A program made the translations under genes and the position numbers. The notes under the pieces are model-generated. The model did no database searches. It saw nothing but the letters and a program-made list of their open reading frames with translations, and had not been told where the DNA came from. This document shows positions 19,241-29,322 of a DNA stretch of 64,000 bases, piece after piece; position 1 is the first letter of the stretch, and the number at the start of each line of letters is the position of its first letter. The DNA is from Acidobacteriota bacterium (GTDB lineage: Bacteria; Acidobacteriota; Terriglobia; Acidiferrales; UBA7541). The DNA lies in assembly GCA_013289665.1 (NCBI GenBank), contig JABCZN010000005.1, positions 171,810 through 235,809 of the forward strand, given 5' to 3'.

Positions 19241-19670
19241 TTCTTGACCTCGTAACAGATTCGCTTGCAACCGATCGATCGAGAACTACCAGTGTCCCGC
19301 AGGGGCCGGTGGGGGCGCAACCGACAAATTGGCTGGAGAGCGGAGCGTGAGGGGTGGAAAGGGGGGAGCGGCCCCGAATGAGAGAGGAGTATGGGGCAAG
19401 TGCTCTCTGGAGGAATTGGTTGGACCGGTGCGCGGGTGGCACCCCCCCTTTTTTCTGAAGTTAGGGGAACGAGTGAAGTTGCGCGCGAGGCGACCCCTAA
19501 CGAACCTGACCATTTTCAATTCATGTCAAGACCACAGGGGGAGGGTAGTCGGGTCATACCGTGGTTCGTTCCCAAACCGGCCCGCATCTGGCGGGCAAGC
19601 AGAAGGCGGCCGCTACAAAATCCATGAGGCCCGCCTATCGGGGCGGCGGGCTGGCTTCAAAAGACCAGCG

Positions 19671-20558
19671 CTACATTGAGGAATGAGGAAGGGCGGCGGA
19701 GGTGTCGAAGGATTGGCCTTCGGCTAGGACGTGCTCGGGGACGCGGCGGAGTTCGCGGACGAGGCGGAACCAGGAGAGGAGCTTCAGGCCGTAGTAGGTG
19801 AGATCGATCTCCCACCAGTAGAAGCCCTGGCGGGCGGAGGCCATGAAATAGTGGTGGTTGTTGTGCCAGCCTTCGCCGAGGGTGACGAGGGCGAGGAGCC
19901 AGTTGTTCTTGCTGGTGTCGGCGGTGGGGAAGCGGCGGTTGCCGAAAATGTGCGAAAGCGAATTGATGGTGAACGTGCCGTGCCAGAGCAAGACGGTGCT
20001 CAGGAAAAAGCCCCATATCAGCAGAGGCCAGGAACCGATGAGCCACAAGGTGACTGCCAGAACGGTCGGTGGGACCATGTGGTACTTGTTCAGCCAGCGG
20101 AGCTCCGGGAACTTGGCGAAGTCGCCGATGTAGTCATAGCGCGTGTCGTTGTAGCGGTCAGAAAGGATCCAGCCGATGTGCGACCACCAGAAGCCGAAAA
20201 GGGTCGGGGAGTGCAGATCCTCTTCGAGATCGGAATAGCGGTGATGGTGGCGATGGTGCGCCGCCCACCAGAGAACGCCCTTTTGCGTGGAAGACATGGC
20301 CATCCAGGCGATGACGAACTGAAACCAGCGGCTGGTTTTGAACGACCGGTGGGAAAAATAACGGTGATAGCCGGCGGTGACGAAGAACATTCTGACTTCG
20401 TAGAGCGCCAAAGCGGTGATGAGATAGGACCACTTGAACGGAAAAAAGAAGATGCCCAGCGCAGCGACGTGGATCAGGCCGAAAGGGACCAGAGAAATCA
20501 GGTGGAGACGCGCCCCATTGGGGAGAGGGATAGACAGGGGTCTTGCAACAGAGGCCAT
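19671..20558 (-). CDS. acyl-CoA / fatty acid desaturase
   Basis: GYHRYFSHRSF, WAAHHRHHHRYSD, LGEGWHNNHHYF: three histidine boxes. Confidence 0.92.
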   Translation of the reverse strand: MASVARPLSIPLPNGARLHLISLVPFGLIHVAALGIFFFPFKWSYLITALALYEVRMFFVTAGYHRYFSHRSFKTSRWFQFVIAWMAMSSTQKGVLWWAAHHRHHHRYSDLEEDLHSPTLFGFWWSHIGWILSDRYNDTRYDYIGDFAKFPELRWLNKYHMVPPTVLAVTLWLIGSWPLLIWGFFLSTVLLWHGTFTINSLSHIFGNRRFPTADTSKNNWLLALVTLGEGWHNNHHYFMASARQGFYWWEIDLTYYGLKLLSWFRLVRELRRVPEHVLAEGQSFDTSAALPHSSM

Positions 20559-20837
20559 CGAACTTGAGCTCCTGCGCGGATCGGCCGCGCGATTGTGGTT
20601 GATGCGCGCAAGAGTCGAGTGAGCTCGGCGCCAAAAACTACACTTTCAGTCTACGGGGCGTGGGTGCGGGGGTCAACTTGACTAAAGTACAGGTGTGACG
20701 AGAGGTCACACGGGCCCCACGCCTTGAATCACGGGGGAAGAGGCTCGGAGGCGGTTCAGGGTGACGCGCGGTAGGAACATTCGCGGGGGTTGTGCTATCG
20801 TGCCTTTGGAATACTCAGGAGAGGAGCGTCACTTCGC

Positions 20838-21107
20838 ATGGCTGAACGTCCCGTACTGGTTGGCTTGATTCCGCAGGCTGTGGTTCTCGATCCAGGGGAT
20901 CAGGTCAGCTGGCTTTCCGATGCGGGCAACCTGCGCGTGGAATTCGACGCCAACCGCTGCCCTTTTTCCTCGAACGTGTTTCAGGTGCCTGCAGGCATGC
21001 GTTTGCTGAGCGGGCCGGCCATCGCCGGAACGAAGCCGGGGAGCTTCAAATACCGGCTGTGGCTGAACGACCAGATGGTCGGGCGCGGTGAAGTGATCGT
21101 GCGATAG
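20838..21107 (+). CDS. hypothetical protein (all-beta, cupredoxin-like appearance)
   Basis: MAERPVLVGLIPQAVVLDPGDQVSWLSDAGNLRVEF...; SD-like aggagagg upstream. Confidence 0.45.
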   Translation: MAERPVLVGLIPQAVVLDPGDQVSWLSDAGNLRVEFDANRCPFSSNVFQVPAGMRLLSGPAIAGTKPGSFKYRLWLNDQMVGRGEVIVR

Positions 21108-21225
21108 GAATGGAGCATAGGCTGAAGCCGGTGCTACCGGGACGCGGCGAAGTGATCGCGCTCTAGATTCACGAGGGAAAGGCGGGCCCCGACCGGGTCG
21201 GGGCCGGCAGAAGAACGAGGGAAAG

Positions 21226-21543
21226 TTACTTCTGTTTGGCGATGATCAGGTCCTTGATCTTGTCGTAGGTGGCCTGGGGAATGATGTTTCTTTTGACCAG
21301 GTCGGTTTTCTTGGCATAGGGACGGCCATCCATGATTTTCTTGGAATAGGCCGCGCCGATTCCCGGCAGGGCATCCAACTGTTCTTTTGTGGCGCTGTTG
21401 ATATCCAGCAACTTGGCGGCCGCAGGCTTTGCTGCGGGCGCGGTCGTGCTTGGGGTCTGGGGCCGAGGCTGGGACAGAACGATCCCGACGCCCAGCGCGA
21501 GTAAGAGAGCCAACACGAGGACGCGGCCGATAGTCTTGTTCAT
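21226..21543 (-). CDS. helix-hairpin-helix (ComEA-like) small secreted or anchored protein
   Basis: [61 protein letters not shown]; strong SD AAAGGAGAAAG. Confidence 0.85.
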   Translation of the reverse strand: MNKTIGRVLVLALLLALGVGIVLSQPRPQTPSTTAPAAKPAAAKLLDINSATKEQLDALPGIGAAYSKKIMDGRPYAKKTDLVKRNIIPQATYDKIKDLIIAKQK

Positions 21544-22015
21544 TTCGCTTTCTCCTTTTAATAAGTTGAGCCCATTTCGGACTGGGAAAATTCATCGCTT
21601 TAGGGGAAGGGCGATACCCGGCCTTGATGGCGTCCGCCTCGGTCATCGATCTGCCTTGCTTGGTCTTGCCAGAATAGCGGCTGCCCGGTTTGAGGTAGAT
21701 TCCCTTCACCGGCTGCTGTCCAGGCTCTCTGGCTGGCGCAAGGATAACGGGTGCTCTGGGCGGGTGGCAGAAGAGCAAAAAAAATTAGCCCCGGCTCTTT
21801 TTGACCGGAAATTGGGGAGATGATGTGCGAGGGACGACGCGAAGTCAAGCAGGGATTCGAGCAGGCCCGGAGCGCGCGGGCTGAAAGCAAATTCGGGCGG
21901 CCGATCGATCAGGAGCAGTGCGCCCGGAATGCCATTCGATGGCCGGCGAAGCGCTTAACGTGGTCAGACTGGCCTGCAGAAAGGGAGCGCGTGTCCCCTG
22001 CCGAAGAGGCTTCAC

Positions 22016-22441
22016 TCAGTCGCCGGCGAGCTGGACCCGGCCGGACTCCACAGATTCCGCCAGTCCGCGGCGCATGAAGCCCAACGCGGAGGCGGGTGCG
22101 TCGCGCTCTGGCTCGAGCGATAGAATTGCCGACTTTCGGGGGAATTCGTTGCGGCGATCGATCTGCAAGCCCGCGTCCTTCAGGAATTCAGCGGAAAAAG
22201 CCATGTCTTCGGCGCGGTCCACGCCCCAGAACCATAGCTTTTCCTCGTTGCGCTGCAGGAAGTGCAGCGACTCGCCGAGCTTCTTCATCGCCCGATCAAA
22301 CGAGGAGGCCAGGAAGAATACGCCCAGCGACCAGGAGTGCCGGGGGTATTGGACCCGCATCCGAATGCAGTATTTGCCGTTCTGGTTCTTTTCGATGCTG
22401 CAGCGGTAGTCGTTGCGAGACTGAGAACTACGTCCTGCCAT
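22016..22441 (-). CDS. hypothetical protein
   Basis: MAGRSSQSRNDYRCSIEKNQNGKYCIRMRVQYPRHSWSLGVFFLASSFDRAMKKLGESLHFLQRNEEKLWFWGVD; ATG at 22441. Confidence 0.55.
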   Translation of the reverse strand: MAGRSSQSRNDYRCSIEKNQNGKYCIRMRVQYPRHSWSLGVFFLASSFDRAMKKLGESLHFLQRNEEKLWFWGVDRAEDMAFSAEFLKDAGLQIDRRNEFPRKSAILSLEPERDAPASALGFMRRGLAESVESGRVQLAGD

Positions 22442-22615
22442 GGAATTCAACCTTTGCCGGCGGATATGCTGCGGCCTCAATTGGAATGCCGAGGAAGCTG
22501 GAGGGAGTGAGCAGACCAAACTCCGCCATTAGAACCAGCTCATTCGGACAAGTTAGGTTACCGAGCGGGACCCGGCATGGCAAGGGGGTGTGTCCTTAAA
22601 GTTTAACTTATTTAT

Positions 22616-24571
22616 TTACTGTGAGATAGGGAAGTTTTTGGAGCTGCCAAAGTCTCCGAATACAGCCATTTTCTCCGGGTAAAGCTTCAACTTGCCTTCC
22701 TGCTTCAAGCGGTCATTGAGCGAGGTTTGGAAGGCACTGAATGCCAGTTCGCGCTTCTGTTTGAGCAGATTGTCGGTGATTTCCTTCTTCTGCTTTTCGA
22801 AATCGGCGGGATTCGCTTCTTGGTGCTCCACAACCTGATAGACCGCCCAGTTTGAGCCGAGGCCGAGAGGCGGTCCGACCTGTCCGACTTTCAGGGAGAA
22901 GGCCGGGGCCAGCTGTTTTCCGCTGCCGAGATTGGCTATCGAACCGTTCCGCGCGAACAGATCGCTCGTTTTGGGGTCAAGCCCGAGCGCTTTGGCGGCT
23001 GCGGCAAACTTTTCGCCCGCCTTCAGCCGCGTCGCCAAATCATTCGCCTTCGACCGGGCAAGTTCGTTGGACTTCTGTTGCTTCAAAGCCGTGACGACCT
23101 TATCCCGCACCTCTTCCAATGTCCCTTGATGCGCCGGCAGGGACTGTTGGAGTGACAGAACCAGGTAACCGCGGTCGGTCCGCAGCGGCAGGCTCAGATC
23201 GCCCGGGCGGAGCTGGAAAATCTCGTCCTTCACTTCCTGGCCGTTGCCCAATTCCAAAACCGGCTCGCCCGGGCCCACCGGGTGGGTCTCGGCGATGGCC
23301 AGGTGATACTTCTGCGCCAGTTGATCGAGGGTGGTCTTGTTGGACTGGCGGATATCGGCGGAGATCTGGTCGGCGGTCGCGGAGGCCTGCTGGTCGACCT
23401 TGTTGAGCAGGAAATTGGGGCGCATGGCGTCTTTCACTTCGTCGAAAGTCTTGGTGTGGGCCGTTTCCTTGTCCAGGACTTTAATGATGTGAAAACCATA
23501 CTGGGTCTTGATCAGGTCGGAAATCTCGCCATTCGACAAGCTGAACGCCGCCTTTTCGAACTCCGGCACGGTCTGGCCCTGTACCAGCCAGCCCAGATCG
23601 CCGCCCTTGGCTTTCGAGCCCGGATCTTCGGAATACTTTTTGGCGAGGTCCTCGAAGTTGGCGCCCTTCTTTTTAGCCTGGGCCAGGATGTCTTCGGCCT
23701 TCTTCTTGATTTCGGCGACTTCCGCGTCGGTCTTGCCGCCCACGGTCATCAGCAAAATGTGCTCGGCGTGAACACGATTGGGCACCTGATACTGCTGAAT
23801 ATTCTGCTGGTAGACCACCTTCAACTGGTCATCTGTAACGACAGTGTTCTGGCGGAGCTGGGCCAGGTCCAGCAGAGCGTAGCGCACCACGCGTTTTTCC
23901 GGAATCTGGAACTTGGCCTTGTTCTGTTCGTAGTAGGCCTTGATGTCGCTGTCCGAGGGGACAATCTTGGACTCAAGATCCTCAGGCTTGATCAGCGCAT
24001 AATCCAGCTTCACCTTTTCGTTCTGGAGCTTGAACTCTTCCTGAATTTCCGCCGGGCTGGCGCTGATGCCGTCGGTGATCAGCTTACGGAACTTTTCCTC
24101 CACCAGGCCTTGCTTCACCAGATCTTCAAAAACCGGCACGGTCAACTGGAACCGGGACTGTACTTCGCGGGCGTAGGCGTCCAGGCCCACAAACGAGTCG
24201 CCATTGAAGGCTGTGGGCACGTATTGCTTGATGCGGTCGGCGCGTTCCTGGTCGCTGACGGCAATGCCCAAGCGCATGGCCTCAAACGCAACTTCCTTTT
24301 GAAAGACCAGCTGGTTCAGGATGTTCCTGGCATAGAGGCCTTCGAGCGGCTTGGGGATGGGATTCCGGCGGCGGATTTCGTCAAGTTGCTGGCGCACCTC
24401 TGCCATCGTTACGGTCTGGTCGCCCACTTTGGCCAGCACATCGGTTGCGCCTTCGGTGGTATTGGTGCCCTGGGGCACGAGGTAGAGCAGCATGCTGAGT
24501 GCGATAATCGCGATGAAGACGCCGAACAGTACTCGGACGCCGGTCTTCTGGTTGTCAAATACGCCAGCCAT
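22616..24571 (-). CDS. PpiD/SurA-like peptidyl-prolyl cis-trans isomerase
   Basis: N-terminal TM, SurA_N region and parvulin motif AEHILLMTVGG...FEDLAKKYSEDPGSKAKGGDLGWLVQGQTVPEFEKAAFSL. Confidence 0.93.
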   Translation of the reverse strand: MAGVFDNQKTGVRVLFGVFIAIIALSMLLYLVPQGTNTTEGATDVLAKVGDQTVTMAEVRQQLDEIRRRNPIPKPLEGLYARNILNQLVFQKEVAFEAMRLGIAVSDQERADRIKQYVPTAFNGDSFVGLDAYAREVQSRFQLTVPVFEDLVKQGLVEEKFRKLITDGISASPAEIQEEFKLQNEKVKLDYALIKPEDLESKIVPSDSDIKAYYEQNKAKFQIPEKRVVRYALLDLAQLRQNTVVTDDQLKVVYQQNIQQYQVPNRVHAEHILLMTVGGKTDAEVAEIKKKAEDILAQAKKKGANFEDLAKKYSEDPGSKAKGGDLGWLVQGQTVPEFEKAAFSLSNGEISDLIKTQYGFHIIKVLDKETAHTKTFDEVKDAMRPNFLLNKVDQQASATADQISADIRQSNKTTLDQLAQKYHLAIAETHPVGPGEPVLELGNGQEVKDEIFQLRPGDLSLPLRTDRGYLVLSLQQSLPAHQGTLEEVRDKVVTALKQQKSNELARSKANDLATRLKAGEKFAAAAKALGLDPKTSDLFARNGSIANLGSGKQLAPAFSLKVGQVGPPLGLGSNWAVYQVVEHQEANPADFEKQKKEITDNLLKQKRELAFSAFQTSLNDRLKQEGKLKLYPEKMAVFGDFGSSKNFPISQ

Positions 24572-24863
24572 TCCAGATGTCTCCTGAGGTGGTGACCAAA
24601 CTTTAGATTATAGAGGATTGCGGCCAAAACCCACAAATGAAGTTAGCGGGAAGGCCGGCCCCCAGACTGCATCCGGTAGTCCGGAGAGGCAAAGTGTCTA
24701 TTATTGGTTGGCGGAGTGGACACGCCCCGGGAGGTTGAAGTCGTCGATTATCGCCTGGAGGACGAAATGGCTAAAAAACGGAAGCCTGTCCGTCCGGCGA
24801 AGATCCTTCCGAAAGAGTCCAGGAAGCCCAATCGAACTGCCGGCGTCCCGGAGTGAGGGGGCA

Positions 24864-25367
24864 CTACCTGGCCCTGTAACTGAACAGCTTTTGGCATTCT
24901 TTGCGAAGAAAGCCGCCGACGACGGGGATCGGGTGATTGCCCCTCTCGAAGACGAACCGGCAGGAGATCAGGCACGCTCGCCATTTATAAACTTCGTTGC
25001 CGTGCTTCGAGCCGTAGGCGTCAATGTCTTCCTGCGAAACTCCGTAAACCACGGCGCCAATTTTAGACCAGACGCAGGCGCCGGCGCACATGGCGCAGGG
25101 CTCGTGCGTGGAGTAGAGCACAAAGTCGGGAAGGTAGCGGCCATAACCGCTCGAGACGTATTTAAGCATTTCCAGTTCGACGTGCTTGATGCTCGATCCC
25201 GAAGTCTTCACCCGGTTGCCTGCGCTCGCGATGATCGACTCGCTCTTGCCGACCACGCGCGTAATGACCGCGCCAATCGGATAGTCGCCGCGGTCGCCGG
25301 CGCGTTTTGCTTCCGCGATGGCAAGCTCCATGAACTTCTTTTTGGCTTTATACGAAGTAGGGATCAT
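24864..25367 (-). CDS. nucleoside / cytidine-guanine deaminase family protein
   Basis: KHVELEML... STHEPCAMCAGACVWSKIGAVVYGVSQED: HxE and PCxxC zinc motifs (H-V-E here). Confidence 0.85.
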   Translation of the reverse strand: MIPTSYKAKKKFMELAIAEAKRAGDRGDYPIGAVITRVVGKSESIIASAGNRVKTSGSSIKHVELEMLKYVSSGYGRYLPDFVLYSTHEPCAMCAGACVWSKIGAVVYGVSQEDIDAYGSKHGNEVYKWRACLISCRFVFERGNHPIPVVGGFLRKECQKLFSYRAR

Positions 25368-25537
25368 GCCACCAGATTATATGCGTTTTTACGAACGTTT
25401 CCCGGCCTGGCCGCAGCGTCCCTGTCAACCCGCGCGCGGTCGAGAGAAAGCGATCGAACACCGAGTGTAGTGAAACGAGGTTCCTGGCGGCTAGAAGCGA
25501 ACGAAATTGGGTCCGGGGCCGGAGTGGCCGCAGACAC

Positions 25538-26299
25538 TTACGGGGAAGTCTGTGGTGCGGCCGAGGCAGCCTTGTCTCCTCTGGGATTTCCACGTGTCCG
25601 CCAGTAGGGCAGGAACACCAAGGCACGGGCAATCCAGACAACAGCAAGAACGTAAAGACCGCCAAAAGACGGGCGCAGGTTTGCAGAATCAGATGAGCCG
25701 AAAAGGTCGTCGACGAACGGAAATCCTAACCCGAACACAACAATCGTGCCCAGGGCAAGTAGCGTATTGAGAAAAAATCGCGGACAAGATATTGGCCGCG
25801 AACAAGGGCTCGCGGCGACGTGGAAGTAACCTGATCAAACTCCGGGACCCCCCAGTTTTGCCCGGCTGATCCGGCGGAAACCAGAACCGGATTCGAAGAA
25901 GGCGGCCGGAGAGCCTGCCAATTCTGAAGGTCGTCCGCCAATTGGCGCGTCTTGACCGCCATTTGAGCCATGGAGCTCCCACCCAGCGGGCGTAGATTGA
26001 ATACGGCCTCTTGGCCGGCGGTCCCGCCAGGCGATATACACGGATGGGGTCGTGAACCATCCGGTCGGGCCTGGACCTAGATAAATTGAGGAAATGTCCC
26101 CGCGCGCCAAGCTGAACTCTGATTCCTCACCTTGATACGACAGGAGTTCAGGCGTGAGGATCATGAATCCCAGATCCCAAGCCCAGTTCCTCTCATAGAC
26201 CCGCGGACCTGAATCCGGGGCCAGGCCCACGAAAAGACTGTGATTCTCTATACGGCCGGTGCTTTCCCTTCGGAGTTTCCGACGCAGCAACTGCTCCAT
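25538..26299 (-). pseudogene. frameshifted membrane protein gene (N-terminal all-beta region plus C-terminal TM)
   Basis: protein-like segments MEQLLRRKLRRES...PSVYIAWRDRR (frame 1), QEAVFNLRPLGGSSMAQMAVKTRQLADDLQNWQALRPP...LVRDFF (frame 2), LNTLLALGTIVVFGLGFPFVDDLF...FLPYWRTRGNPRG (frame 1) abut one another through two compensating single-nt shifts. Confidence 0.6.
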
Positions 26300-26417
26300 C
26301 TTTTTTCCTTCGGTCAGAAAACAGGATTGCCTGGTTCGACGTATATTCAATAAGGGCCTCAGCCCGGGGGAGATTACTTTCCTCCGGGGGCACAAGAGAG
26401 GCTGAAGGGATGGCCGT

Positions 26418-27758
26418 TTGTCTAAGGCGATTCACGTGAAGGAGTTTTTCTGGATGCGGCTGCTGGCGATCGCGCTGCTCGCCGGATACCCAATGGCCGC
26501 CCAGCAAGGCGACGTTGCCGGCAAAACTCCCACGTTTTACCGGGACGTCTTGCCGCTTCTCGGGGCGCACTGCCAGGTCTGCCACCGCTCGGGCGGGATT
26601 GCTCCGATGGCGTTTGAAACTTACGAAGGCACGCGGAGTTACGCGGACAGGATTCAGGCCGCGGCCGAGAACCACACCATGCCGCCGTGGTTCGCGGAAA
26701 AAGGAATCGGCAGGTTTTCAAATGATCCTTCCCTGACCGACCGGGAGATCGCTTTGCTCGGAGCGTGGGCGGCGGCGAATGCTCCTGCGGGCAGCGCGGC
26801 CGATCGGCCGCCCGAAAAGAAATGGGCGGATCGCTGGACGATTCCCGCGCCGGACCTGGAAATAAGGATGGCGGAGGCTGTGGACATCCCGGCGGAAGGC
26901 GAAGTGGATTACACGTACGAAATTCTGCCCACGCATTTCAAGGAAGGGCGTTGGGTACAGGCTTCGGAAATACTGCCCGGCCTGCCGGAACATGTGCATC
27001 ACGGCGTCGTCTATGTCCGGCCGCCCGATTCCCCGTGGCTGCGGCATGCGCCGGTGGGCAAGCCATTCACCGCCGAGGCGCTCAGTTCCGCCGAAGACAG
27101 AAAAGACGCGATGTGGACCGACTCGGACATCCTGCTCGTCTACGCGCCGGGCAGCACGCCGGACAATTGGCCGCGGGGCATGGCGAAATTCGTCCCCGCC
27201 GGCTCCGACCTGGTTTTTCAAATGCACTACACCACCAACGGCAGGCCGGCGAAAGACCTTACGCGCATCGGTCTGATTTTCGCGAAAGAGCCGCCGGAGA
27301 AGCGCGTACTCACGCTGCAACTGACCAACGACCACTTCGTGATTCCGCCCGGTGCGCCCGATTACCGGGTCGAGGCCCGCGGCACTCTGCCCAACGATGC
27401 GCTACTACTCAGTTTTTTCCCGCACATGCACCTGCGCGGAAAACGCTTCGAGTACAACATTATCGGTCGAGACAAATCGGTCGAGCCGCTCCTCCGGGTT
27501 CATTACCACTTTCACTGGCAGATGAGCTATCGCCTCGCCGAGCCTCTGCCGCTCAAGGCCGGCACGGAGCTCCAGGGCGTCGCCTGGTTCGACAATTCCA
27601 AAGACAATCCTCACAATCCGGACCCGGGCGCGGCTGTCGGCTGGGGCGAGCAGACCTACGAGGAAATGATGGTCGGGTTCTTCGATGTTGCCGTGGACTC
27701 CCGGCTCGACAAGCCCCGGTTTTTCAAGCGTGGCAGCCCTTCAGACCCCGGAAAGTAA
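26418..27758 (+). CDS. cytochrome c / copper type II monooxygenase-like secreted protein
   Basis: CQVCHRSG heme motif; PEHVHHGVVYV, FQMHYTTNG, FFPHMHLRGKRFEYN Cu-monooxygenase-like His motifs. Confidence 0.75.
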   Translation: MSKAIHVKEFFWMRLLAIALLAGYPMAAQQGDVAGKTPTFYRDVLPLLGAHCQVCHRSGGIAPMAFETYEGTRSYADRIQAAAENHTMPPWFAEKGIGRFSNDPSLTDREIALLGAWAAANAPAGSAADRPPEKKWADRWTIPAPDLEIRMAEAVDIPAEGEVDYTYEILPTHFKEGRWVQASEILPGLPEHVHHGVVYVRPPDSPWLRHAPVGKPFTAEALSSAEDRKDAMWTDSDILLVYAPGSTPDNWPRGMAKFVPAGSDLVFQMHYTTNGRPAKDLTRIGLIFAKEPPEKRVLTLQLTNDHFVIPPGAPDYRVEARGTLPNDALLLSFFPHMHLRGKRFEYNIIGRDKSVEPLLRVHYHFHWQMSYRLAEPLPLKAGTELQGVAWFDNSKDNPHNPDPGAAVGWGEQTYEEMMVGFFDVAVDSRLDKPRFFKRGSPSDPGK

Positions 27759-27840
27759 TCTAAAAGGCACAGATTCCCAGGGAAAGCGTCCGAGCCGCTA
27801 TTTGTAGATTGACTACGGGGGCGCGCGGGACTTCCGCCCC

Positions 27841-29196
27841 ATGCAGACCGGTGTGCTACATTCGGAAATTGGAGCAATCAGAGCACCAACTCAAGTGACA
27901 ACACAAACGCCAATCGAACCGCGCCGCCCCACCTCGGCACCCCCGCAGGGGCCGAAGATCCACCGCGTGGAAGTGTATTGGCACGCGGTCACGTACAAAA
28001 CCGTGATGATTTACAGTGTGCTCGTACTGGTCATCCTCATCGCCGGAATGTTTGCCGTGAAACCGGAATGGACCAACATCATCACCAAAAAAGTTTCAAA
28101 CGCGCTGGGCGATCCAGAGACCGGAAATGCCTCGGCCATACTGACGCAAGCCAAGTTCGTGAACCTCGATGGCCGCGTGCAGGTGAAAAAAGTGAATTCA
28201 GTGACCTGGGTGGAGGCGAACTACCACACCCCGCTCGACAAGGGTGACCTGATCCAGACCGCAAGCGATGGAGCGGCCCGCATCACCTTTGCTGACGGCA
28301 CGGAGTACACCATCAAGTCGGAAACGCTGGTGACCGTGGAAGAAAACAACGTCGCCCGCGACCACTCGAACACCGCCGTGCGCATCAACGTGGGTTCCGT
28401 GGACCTGGCTACCTCAAAATTCTCCTCTCCCGATTCCAGTGCGGCGGTCAGCGTCGAAGACGCCACCGCATACCTCAAACAGAACAGCCGCGCGAGCGTG
28501 AAGAACGACCCCAAGGAAAACGAGCATGAAATCGTGGTGGCGAGCGGTTCCGCGCAAGTGCAGCGCGGTCAGGAAAGAATCGAGTTAACACCATCTGAAA
28601 AACTCAGCTTTTCCTCGGGAGGCCCGACGCAGAAATCCAGCATTCTTGCGCCTCCGGGCTTGATTGCTCCGCTGAACCAGGCGCCGGTGATTTCAGAAAC
28701 TCCCAGAACGGCGTCCATCCATTTTGAGTGGAAGGCCGTGGACGGGGCGATTGCCTACACGCTGCGCGTCAGCCCGACCAACATGTTCACGCGGCTGGTG
28801 AAAGAAGTGAAAGTCTCGAGCACGAGCACGGAAGTTACAGGACTCGATCCCGGCGATTATTTCTGGAATGTCAGCGCTTCGGACGCCAAAAAAGAAACCA
28901 GCGAATTCAGCGAAACGTTCAAATTCAGCCTGTTCACCCAGGGCAAGACCCAGGAAATGATGCTGGAAATCGAAGCGCCCAGAATCCAGGGCCACTCCGC
29001 GGAACTGATCGGGAAGACCGAACCCGGCGCAGCGCTGATCATCAATGGCCAGGCCGTGGCAAATATTTCGCCGGACGGAACTTTCCGGCATTTCACCGAG
29101 CCGCTTGAACCCGGCCAGCACAACATTGTGGTGATTGGTTCGAACCGGCGCGGAGGCACGGCGAAGCAGCAGATTTCGATCGTAATACCAAAGTAA
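27841..29196 (+). CDS. FecR domain-containing protein with TM and C-terminal Fn3-like region
   Basis: TM VLVLVILIAGMFAV; VKKVNSVTWVEANYHTPLDKGDLIQTASDGAARITFADGTEYTIKSETLVTVEEN FecR motif. Confidence 0.85.
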   Translation: MQTGVLHSEIGAIRAPTQVTTQTPIEPRRPTSAPPQGPKIHRVEVYWHAVTYKTVMIYSVLVLVILIAGMFAVKPEWTNIITKKVSNALGDPETGNASAILTQAKFVNLDGRVQVKKVNSVTWVEANYHTPLDKGDLIQTASDGAARITFADGTEYTIKSETLVTVEENNVARDHSNTAVRINVGSVDLATSKFSSPDSSAAVSVEDATAYLKQNSRASVKNDPKENEHEIVVASGSAQVQRGQERIELTPSEKLSFSSGGPTQKSSILAPPGLIAPLNQAPVISETPRTASIHFEWKAVDGAIAYTLRVSPTNMFTRLVKEVKVSSTSTEVTGLDPGDYFWNVSASDAKKETSEFSETFKFSLFTQGKTQEMMLEIEAPRIQGHSAELIGKTEPGAALIINGQAVANISPDGTFRHFTEPLEPGQHNIVVIGSNRRGGTAKQQISIVIPK

Positions 29197-29275
29197 GCGT
29201 GGGAGACCGGATCGCGGTTTTGCGTGGGCCGCGGAATCCGGCGACAATGGATAGTTCGACCGTGGGGGGCCGTAA

Positions 29276-29307
29276 GCGGAAATCCTACCGGGCAGGATCC
29301 TCTCCGC
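29276..29307 (+). promoter_or_regulatory. stem-loop in mreB 5' leader
   Basis: GCGGA-a-ATCCT-N7-AGGAT-cctc-TCCGC immediately upstream of the mreB SD. Confidence 0.35.
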
Positions 29308-29322
29308 AGGGGGAAAGCAGTA

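Noticed and set aside
19260-19660. Short ORFs in the AGXT-desaturase gap (e.g. 19329..19679)
   Set aside because: No motif or convincing start; compositional ORFs
23282-24595. 437-aa plus-strand ORF
   Set aside because: Antisense to the PpiD/SurA gene; no motif
24767-24856. 29-aa ORF MAKKRKPVRPAKILPKESRKPNRTAGVPE
   Set aside because: Basic and near an SD-like sequence, but too short and without supporting context to call
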